This document shows, piece after piece, positions 7,213 through 11,734 of a DNA stretch of 11,734 nucleotides; positions within the stretch are counted from its first letter, which is position 1; each line of letters opens with the position of its first letter. Both the position numbers and the translations under genes were made by a program. The notes below the pieces were generated by a model. It searched no databases. It was not told the origin of the DNA and worked only from the letters and a program-made list of their open reading frames with translations. The stretch comes from Betaproteobacteria bacterium (GTDB lineage: Bacteria; Pseudomonadota; Gammaproteobacteria; Burkholderiales; Rhodocyclaceae): assembly GCA_028065725.1 (NCBI GenBank), contig JAPTVL010000505.1:1-11734 (forward strand), in the 5' to 3' direction.

Positions 7213-7413
7213 TTGGTGCAGATTGGCACTCAGTTGGTTTCCGCCCTCGGTGCGGCCAACAATCCCGCTGCTCCGGCGCATCCATGGATCGAGCGAGACC
7301 CAAACACCGGAGCGCAAAACTTTAAAGTGCCATTGCCGCCACCGGAAACGGTGAGACAAATTGCCGACGTGCTTTCAATGTTGGCGAACACCTTGCGAGG
7401 CCGGCGCCCATGA
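7213..7413 (+). CDS. Unrecognised ORF fragment (about 66 aa)
   Basis: The frame is open from 7195 to the TGA at 7411-7413; possible starts are TTG 7213 or GTG 7216, neither with a good ribosome site. The product is proline-rich (AANNPAAPAHPWIERDPNTG, then KVPLPPPETVRQIADVLSML) and ends LRGRRP. It reads like the C-terminus of a larger protein whose 5' part is lost, since protein-like composition begins abruptly just after the GNAT stop. I do not recognise the family. It ends about where homology between units A and B begins, so it may be debris at the module border. Confidence 0.35.
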   Translation: MVQIGTQLVSALGAANNPAAPAHPWIERDPNTGAQNFKVPLPPPETVRQIADVLSMLANTLRGRRP

Positions 7414-7429
7414 CTGCCGAGGGGGATGG

Positions 7430-7495
7430 ATCAACGATCGTTGATTATTCGTAGCCAGAGTGAGTTTGGCTCGCTGAAAATCAACGATCGTTTAT
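7430..7495. promoter_or_regulatory. Paired palindromic operators before hipB-like gene, copy A
   Basis: ATCAACGATCGTTGAT (7430-7445) is a perfect 16-bp palindrome. ATCAACGATCGTTTAT (7480-7495) is a near-identical second copy. Their centres are exactly 50 bp apart, and the second ends 10 bp before the hipB-like ATG. Copy B keeps the same layout. Two phased palindromes before an XRE-type gene suggest autoregulatory operators. Confidence 0.6.
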
Positions 7496-7505
7496 CATAA
7501 CGGAA

Positions 7506-7740
7506 ATGAAAAAACGAGTCGTGACGATCCATTCAGTCGATGAATTGGCAATACGCTCAGGATGCTTCGCAAGGAATCAGGCCTGACGCAGCACGATGCC
7601 GCAGGTTTGTGCAACGTCAGCCCCTTCCGTTCTTGAACAAGGTGGAGCAGGGCAAAGCTACAGCGCAGATCGGCAAGGTACTTGATGTCTGCCAGCGGTT
7701 TGGGATCGAGATTGTTTTCAAGCTACCGGGCTTGAAGTGA
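7506..7740 (+). pseudogene. HipB/y4mF-like XRE regulator, frameshifted (unit A)
   Basis: The gene would encode an about 77-aa helix-turn-helix protein of the HipB/y4mF type, normally the antitoxin and autorepressor partner of a HipA kinase. It starts at ATG 7506 (MKKRVVTIHSVDEL). Compared with copy B, one base is missing near 7553 (GAATTGGCAATACG versus GAATTGGGCGCTACG) and two are extra near 7621. The rest, PFLNKVEQGKATAQIG and FGIEIVFKLPGLK, is therefore in another frame. No hipA follows; the DNA after it is the repeat-rich non-coding region and then fic. Two separate indels suggest real decay rather than a single sequencing error. Confidence 0.7.
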
Positions 7741-7783
7741 TAACTTCGGACAACACCATGTTCTTGCAGCATTTATTTGTGAA

Positions 7784-8250
7784 TTGACGGTATCAGAGTA
7801 GGGCGTTTTGGGCTGATGCCGTCATCGGGATCGCTCGAGCCCTGTAACAATTGAGGCTCCCGAAAATTGACAGACGAGCCAATAGTAGTTAATAGTGAGC
7901 AAAAGGTTGTTTTTTCAGGATCGCCCGGAGACCCGCATGAATACTAAGTATTCTTCTGTTGACGGTATCGCTGACGGTATCTTTGAGGCATCCATGAGCC
8001 AAACCCAGTATCCACGCGGGTTCTACGGTTCAGTTGATAATTGAGTGGGAGTGACAGGGACTATTAACGTCTATTGAAGACTATTGAAAAACGTCGAAAA
8101 AACAATCATCAACGAGAAATATGAGGATTGATTTTCAAGGAAATTCTGCCCCAGCGTTCCTCTGATGACGGTATCCGTGACGGTATTGCGGAAACATCAA
8201 CGGGCGCCAAACGCTATACCGTCAACCAAATTTTTCTGGCTGACGGTAGA
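7784..8250. repeat. Array of TGACGGTATC and CTATTR words, copy A (att- or iteron-like)
   Basis: No gene is seen between 7741 and 8308. TGACGGTATC occurs at 7785-7794, inverted and imperfect at 7815-7824, as a 12-bp-spaced pair at 7960 and 7972, as a second 12-bp-spaced pair at 8166 and 8178, inverted and imperfect at 8215-8224, and partial at 8241. A second word lies among these: CAATAG/TAATAG at 7880 and 7890, and in the opposite orientation CTATTA, CTATTG and CTATTG at 8061, 8071 and 8081, all with a 10-bp step. Paired arm-like repeats around an A+T-rich centre resemble tyrosine-integrase attachment sites; iterons or an operator array are alternatives. No integrase or Rep gene is present. 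Confidence 0.6.
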
Positions 8251-8253
8251 GAA

Positions 8254-8282
8254 TTGATGTCTCTTAATAGTAGAGCTACAAT
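8254..8282 (+). promoter_or_regulatory. Predicted sigma70 promoter of fic
   Basis: TTGATG (8254-8259), an exact 17-bp spacer and TACAAT (8277-8282) make the best promoter seen in the window. Transcription would begin about 8289, roughly 20 nt before ATG 8309. A partial TGACGGTA word (8241-8248) lies immediately upstream, so the factor that reads the array could also control fic. Unit B has lost this promoter. Confidence 0.6.
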
Positions 8283-8308
8283 AAGACATTATTCTAGTTG
8301 AATGGTCG

Positions 8309-9916
8309 ATGCTTGTCGGTCAGTACAAATCAATGGCCACTCCTAACGAAAAGCTGGCGGCTTCTCTCAACGTCCTGAAGGACATTCAGGATCGTGGCAT
8401 CTTCGCCATTGAAGTGGCGGCTTATCCCGGGCTGACCCGGACGCATCGCGAACGGCTGGTCAGAGCCGGTTTCCTGCGACAGGTCATTGGAGGATGGTAC
8501 CTCTCAAGCAATCCGATGGAGGATGCCGGCGATTCCACGACGTGGTACGCCCACATGGAATCCTTTGTTGCAGCTTACGCCAATGCCAGATTCGGGTTGC
8601 AATGGCAGGTTACGCCAGAGTTGTCGCTGCTCAAGCACAGCGGAGACACCGGGGTAAGCAAACAGATTCAACTCCATGCGCCGCAAGCCAATAATCAGGT
8701 TGTCAGTCTACCGTATGGCTGTTCCGTTTTCCTCTATCGTGTGCAGGCGGATGCTCTGTCGCAGTCAACCCATGTGACTGAAAATGGACTGCGTTTGCTG
8801 CCGCTCGAAGAAGCCCTGATCAAGGCTGGGCCAGGTTTTTGCACTCGGCACCCTCTGGCGGCGCAGATCGTTTTTCGGTGTCTGGATGTCACCGTGCTCA
8901 CGCGCTTGTTGCTTGATGGCGGAAACAGTGTCGTGGCTGGTCGCCTGGCGGGCGGACTGATGGCTGTCGGCAGGGCGGATGATGCTCAACAATTGGTGGC
9001 TGCAATGCGGGCAGCGGACTACAAGGTTTTCCCGAAGAATCCATTTGGCGAGCAACCGGTCGAGATCGAGGGAAACCGTAACGAATCTCCCTACGTGCAG
9101 CGTATCCGGGCTATGTGGATGAGCATGCGCGAAACGGTCATCGCCCGATTCGATGCGGTGGTGCGCCACGAATTTGCCGATATCCAGCGACTCATTCAGG
9201 ATATCGAGGCACGGTACGCAGCGGACGCTTATCATTCCCTCTCGATTGAAGGCTACCGCGTCACCGATGAACTCATTCAACGGGTCAAGGAGGGTGACTG
9301 GAATCCTTTGGCAAGCACTCAGGATCAGACTACCCGGGATGCGATGGCGGCCAAAGGGTATTTCGAGGCCCACAAACGTGTGATCCAACTGATTCGGGAT
9401 GCGCTGACGAATGGTCTGCATCCCGGAGAGTCTCTGAAGAAAAATTTTGCTCAGTGGCATCTGGCGCTGTTTTCGCCAAGCGTTACAGCTGGTATTCTCA
9501 AACCCGCCGATCTTGCCGGCTATCGCAACAGCCAGGTATTCATCCGCAATGCCTTGCATGTTCCGCTGACCCCGGCGGCTGTGCGCGACTGCATGCCTGT
9601 GTTGCTGGAATTGATCGCCAGCGAGGAGCACGCCGGTGTCTGCGCTGTACTTGGGCATTTCTTCTTCGTCTTCATCCATCCCTACATGGACGGCAATGGT
9701 CGTCTGGGCAGATTTCTAATGAATTATCTGTTGGTGACAGGGGGCTATGTCTGGACCATCGTCACCGTAGAGAGCCGAAGCCAATATCTGGCCGCGCTGG
9801 AGCAGGCCAGCACTTATGGCAACATCGAACCGTTTGCCGACCTCATTGTTCGTCTGGTCGTCGAACAGACGGTGAGACCCGTTGAGCGAAGGAGTCAGCG
9901 CGAGACCAATGACTGA
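8309..9916 (+). CDS. Fic-domain protein with N-terminal wHTH/AbiEi-like region
   Basis: Fic enzymes transfer AMP (or another nucleotide part) to hydroxyl side chains of target proteins. The 535-aa product carries the full Fic motif HPYMDGNGRLGR with catalytic His457. It also has an inhibitory helix motif SxxxEG (Ser310 to Gly315, Glu314) upstream of the Fic core, the arrangement of class II, self-inhibited Fic proteins. Residues about 20-60 (FAIEVAAYPGLTRTHRERLV, then GWYLSS) resemble the winged helix of AbiEi-type antitoxins, and residues to about 240 look like the following AbiEi-like region. A start at ATG 8333 (MATPNEKLA) is equally plausible and reads more like a natural N-terminus; neither has a ribosome site. 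Its stop overlaps the TOTE start (ATGACTGA), implying coupled translation. It is the only intact gene of the duplicated module. Confidence 0.88.
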   Translation: MLVGQYKSMATPNEKLAASLNVLKDIQDRGIFAIEVAAYPGLTRTHRERLVRAGFLRQVIGGWYLSSNPMEDAGDSTTWYAHMESFVAAYANARFGLQWQVTPELSLLKHSGDTGVSKQIQLHAPQANNQVVSLPYGCSVFLYRVQADALSQSTHVTENGLRLLPLEEALIKAGPGFCTRHPLAAQIVFRCLDVTVLTRLLLDGGNSVVAGRLAGGLMAVGRADDAQQLVAAMRAADYKVFPKNPFGEQPVEIEGNRNESPYVQRIRAMWMSMRETVIARFDAVVRHEFADIQRLIQDIEARYAADAYHSLSIEGYRVTDELIQRVKEGDWNPLASTQDQTTRDAMAAKGYFEAHKRVIQLIRDALTNGLHPGESLKKNFAQWHLALFSPSVTAGILKPADLAGYRNSQVFIRNALHVPLTPAAVRDCMPVLLELIASEEHAGVCAVLGHFFFVFIHPYMDGNGRLGRFLMNYLLVTGGYVWTIVTVESRSQYLAALEQASTYGNIEPFADLIVRLVVEQTVRPVERRSQRETND

Positions 9917-10579
9917 ATCGGATGCATTGGCAGCGCTGCAAAAAGAGAATGCGCGCCTGCGTGCTCTTCTGGAAGCCAATGGCATCGAATGGCGTCTGGC
10001 GCCTGAACCAGATGTGGATCAGCCGTCTCCGCTGGGGTTGGAGTCCTCGCGATTCAGCACCGATAACTAAGTTGCCCTATTTCGTCGCCTGTTCCGAGGC
10101 CGAACCGACGTCTATCCCATCCGTTGGGAAAGCAAATCAACTGGCAAAACTGGCTACGACCCCGCCTGCGCTAACGAGTGGCTTGCCGGAGTCTGCGAAA
10201 AACCGCGCATCAAGTGTGCTGATTGCAGCAACCGCCTGCTGATGCCGCTGTCTGATGCAGTCATTTACGAACACCTCGCTGGCAACGCACCATCGGTGTC
10301 TACCCACTGCTGTCCGACGACACCTGCCATTTCCTCGCTGTCGATTTCGACGAGGCCGAATGGGAAGAGGATGCCCTGGCCTTTTCCCAGTCCTGTCGCG
10401 AGCTGGCTGGCAACGCCTTCGTGCTGCACGGCCGGATGTCGAAGAAGCGGCGCGCCACGTTGATTACGGAACTCGAAGCGATGCAGCCGGATGCGCCCCG
10501 CGTTCTTCTTGCCACCGGAAAACTGGTCGGTGAAGGCTTCGACCATCCTCCACTCGATACCCTGGTCCGGTGTGATTGA
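9909..10579 (+). pseudogene. TOTE-type AEP primase-helicase, broken and internally deleted (unit A)
   Basis: The start overlaps the fic stop by 8 nt. The N-terminal helix MTESDALAALQKENARLRAL is followed by a TAA at codon 54. Beyond it the same frame continues as VALFRRLFRGRTDVYPIRWE, ACANEWLAGVCEKPRIKCAD and NRLLMPLSDAVIYEHLAG. A one-base loss near 10284 then shifts to the frame reading IGVYPLLSDDTCHFLAVDFD. The VDFDE segment is the AEP metal-binding DxD motif. At about 10405-10420 primase sequence jumps to helicase C-lobe sequence (FVLHGRMSKKRRATLI, then LLATGKLVGEGFDHPPLDTL), so some hundreds of codons, including the rest of the primase and the helicase ATPase lobe, are missing. It stops at TGA 10577-10579. 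Family identity rests on recalled TOTE/helicase sequences. It is certainly non-functional as an enzyme. Confidence 0.75.
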
Positions 10580-10630
10580 GCAGAACGTCCTCGAACTCGC
10601 CGTTACGCCGCAGTCAGGAAAATCATCTTT

Positions 10631-10749
10631 ATGAGCGAATGCCAATGCTATGAATTCGTTGCCTCGACCAGCCACTGACGCCAACGCAATTGGTGGAATT
10701 GTGTTTTCGTTCCTCCCGTGCCACCGTTACCCAGACGGAAGAATCATGA
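10631..10749 (+). pseudogene. Fragment of the conserved 'MSEYQYYEFVALDRPLT' family, frameshifted
   Basis: ATG 10631 begins MSECQCYEFVA. One missing base near 10660 brings an early TGA, and the next frame reads LDQPLTPTQLVEL, then SSRATVTQTEES. I recognise the start of a widespread bacterial hypothetical protein that begins MSEYQYYEFVALDRPLTPEQ; its function is not known to me. Only about 38 of its codons are left. The start shares an ATGA overlap with the end of a preceding open stretch (10572-10634, reading VIEQNVLELAVTPQSGK), which may be the tail of an operon partner. An overlapping frame from ATG 10650 to 10799 (49 aa, ending FVEAGFAVEQEGLA) is open but unrecognised. The zone is gene debris between units A and B. 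Confidence 0.55.
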
Positions 10750-10816
10750 ACTACTTTGTAGAAGCCGGATTTGCTGTGGAGCAGGAAGGTTTGGCATAAA
10801 TCGGCCGAGGATGCGG

Positions 10817-10882
10817 ATCAACGATCGTTGATTATTGGAAGGAGGAGTGAGTATTTTTGGCAAAAAATAAATGATCGTTTGT
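10817..10882. promoter_or_regulatory. Paired palindromic operators before hipB-like gene, copy B
   Basis: ATCAACGATCGTTGAT (10817-10832) is perfectly palindromic, and ATAAATGATCGTTTGT (10867-10882) is a weaker copy. The 50-bp centre spacing seen in copy A is kept although the DNA between has diverged, which favours a functional origin. Confidence 0.55.
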
Positions 10883-10892
10883 CATGATGCCC

Positions 10893-11128
10893 ATGAAAGA
10901 GCGAATCGTGACGATCCATTCAGCAGACGAATTGGGCGCTACGCTCAGGATGCTTCGTAAGGAATCAGGCCTGACGCAGCGCGATGCCGCCGGTTTGTGT
11001 AATGTCAGTCTTCCGTTTTGAACCAGGTGGAGCAGGGCAAGGCTACAGCCCGGATTGGCATGGTACTCGATGTCTGCCAGCGGTTTGGGATCGAGGTTGT
11101 TTTCAAGCTACCGGGCCAGAAGTTATGA
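10893..11128 (+). pseudogene. HipB/y4mF-like XRE regulator, frameshifted (unit B)
   Basis: ATG 10893 gives MKERIVTIHSADELGATLRM, then RKESGLTQRDAAGLCNVSLP. A lost base at 11015-11019 puts a TGA at codon 43, and the frame reading NQVEQGKATARIG to FKLPGQKL resumes and stops at 11128. It is the same family as unit A (XRE fold, HipB/y4mF type, normally paired with HipA, absent here). Apart from this single event the gene is complete, about 78 codons, so it decayed later or less than copy A. A sequencing error at the TTTT run, or a real -1 slip there, would restore the protein and cannot be excluded by reading alone. Confidence 0.7.
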
Positions 11129-11168
11129 CTTCAGTTATCCTCATGTGCTTACAGCATTATTTGCGTGT

Positions 11169-11632
11169 TGACGGTATCTCGGAGTGGGGTGTTCTGGGCT
11201 GATACCGTCATCGGGATCACCAGAGTCGCGTAGCATTCGGCCTGCTGAAAATTGACAGGCGAGCCAATAGTAGTTAATAGTGAGCAAAAGGTTGTTTTTT
11301 TAGGATCGCCCGGAAACCCGCATGAGCACTAAGCATTCATCTGATGACGGTATCGCTGACGGTATCTTTGAGGCATCCATGAGCCAAACCCAGTATTCAT
11401 GCGGGATCTGCGGTTCAGGTGATAATTGAGTGGGAGTGACAGGGACTATTAACGTCTATTGACGACTATTGAAAACCGTCTAAAATCAATCATCAACGAG
11501 AAGTGCGTCGATTGATTTTTAAGGAAATTCCGGCCTAGCGTTCTTCTGCTGACGGTATCCGTGACGGTATTGAGGAAAGGTCAACAAGCGCTAAAGCTGA
11601 TACCGTCAACCAATTTTCGGGCTGACGATATC
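11169..11632. repeat. Array of TGACGGTATC and CTATTR words, copy B (att- or iteron-like)
   Basis: Perfect TGACGGTATC words stand at 11169 and inverted at 11201, with a 22-bp loop between. 12-bp-spaced pairs start at 11345 and 11357 and at 11550 and 11562 (the last ending in T). An inverted copy lies at 11599-11608, and a TGACGATATC variant at 11623. CAATAG and TAATAG stand at 11265 and 11275; CTATTA, CTATTG and CTATTG stand at 11446, 11456 and 11466, with a 10-bp step. Copy B holds more perfect words than copy A, so it is likely nearer the ancestral form. No gene is supported in 11129-11690. Confidence 0.6.
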
Positions 11633-11734
11633 ACTATAAGGGTAGTCGTCAGGAACCACCGCCGGTGGCATCTGTTTCGCTTGTCAAAACATGACTGTTC
11701 GTTTGGTCGTCGAACAGACGGTGAGACCCGTTGA
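11608..11734. repeat. Terminal overlap, right copy (identical to 1-127)
   Basis: This is the same 127 bases as the window start. It ends inside the fic 3' remnant, and the sequence continues at position 128. Read across the join, unit B is complete from its hipB-like gene to the TOTE fragment. Confidence 0.9.

Larger units (their letters stand above)
7415..8250 (+). repeat. Long direct repeat, copy A (hipB-like gene plus repeat-rich site)
   Basis: By eye this is homologous throughout to 10804-11632, with point differences and small indels. It covers operators, a broken hipB-like gene and the TGACGGTATC/CTATTR region. The best-conserved blocks are non-coding (about 7866-7938, 7961-8012 and 8035-8090). 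Beyond 8250 the copies part: copy A continues into the fic promoter, copy B into unrelated DNA and a fic 3' remnant. Confidence 0.85.
10804..11632 (+). repeat. Long direct repeat, copy B (hipB-like gene plus repeat-rich site)
   Basis: This is the partner of 7415-8250, in the same orientation and about 3.4 kb away. It begins at the shared GCCGAGG and keeps the operator pair, the hipB-like gene and all classes of repeated words. It then departs just after the last TGACGATATC word, where copy A enters the fic promoter. Through the terminal overlap it continues at position 1 of the window. Confidence 0.85.

Noticed and set aside
7982..8032. tRNA 3' fragment marking an integration site
   Set aside because: The GCGGGTTC-containing stretch looks briefly like a T-arm, but no proper stem or GTTCRA loop forms, and copy B differs at these bases.
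7784..8250. CRISPR array
   Set aside because: The repeated words are 6-10 bp, lie in both orientations and have uneven spacing. There are no 25-40 bp repeats with regular spacers and no cas gene.
7784..8250. Plasmid replication origin with iterons, as a firm call
   Set aside because: Direct pairs resemble iterons, but no Rep gene is present and the words also occur inverted. It is kept only as one explanation.
7741..8308. HipA toxin gene after the hipB-like gene
   Set aside because: No frame between hipB and fic is long enough or protein-like, and no kinase motif is seen in either copy.
8765..9679. 304-codon minus-strand frame inside fic
   Set aside because: It lies wholly opposite the Fic protein with its complete catalytic motif; the translation has no domain-like pattern.

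Overview
The window looks like accessory DNA from a beta- or gammaproteobacterium. This rests on moderately high G+C judged by eye and on the gene families present: MetR/MetE, a MocR-EamA pair, a RimJ/RimL-like GNAT, a y4mF/HipB-like regulator, a Fic protein and a TOTE-type primase-helicase. The first 127 bases are identical to the last 127. That is what a de Bruijn assembler with k=127 writes for a circular (or head-to-tail tandem) path, so the unique unit is 11,607 bp. No replication initiator, integrase or transposase gene is visible.

Region 1 (1-324, continuous with 10804-11734 across the join) is unit B of a duplicated module. It runs: broken hipB-like gene, about 500 bp of non-coding DNA full of repeated words, the last codons of a fic gene, then the start of a TOTE primase-helicase gene.

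Region 2 (325-3863) is a 3.5-kb cassette bounded by 38-bp inverted repeats of Tn3-family type. It holds only a divergent metR-metE pair and has no transposase. Its left end interrupts the TOTE gene of unit B after about 58 codons.

Region 3 (3893-7413) holds a MocR-type regulator divergent from an EamA-family exporter. A MITE-like 114-bp hairpin element with a 12-bp flanking duplication sits in the exporter's leader. A GNAT acetyltransferase and an unrecognised ORF fragment follow.

Region 4 (7415-10800) is unit A. It has a frameshifted hipB-like gene, the second copy of the repeated-word region, a good sigma70-like promoter, an intact 535-aa Fic protein, and a TOTE pseudogene that overlaps fic by 8 nt and carries a stop, a frameshift and a large internal deletion. 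Other gene fragments follow, and then unit B begins.

Units A and B are diverged direct repeats of one ancestral module (hipB-like regulator, repeat-rich site, Fic, TOTE primase-helicase), each decayed differently. The best-preserved parts are the non-coding arrays. TGACGGTATC occurs as 12-bp-spaced pairs and inverted pairs, and CTATTR words occur with 10-bp phasing in opposing orientations. They resemble recombinase attachment sites or iterons more than ordinary promoters. Working genes are probably metR, metE, the MocR regulator, the EamA exporter, the GNAT and fic; the rest is module debris.
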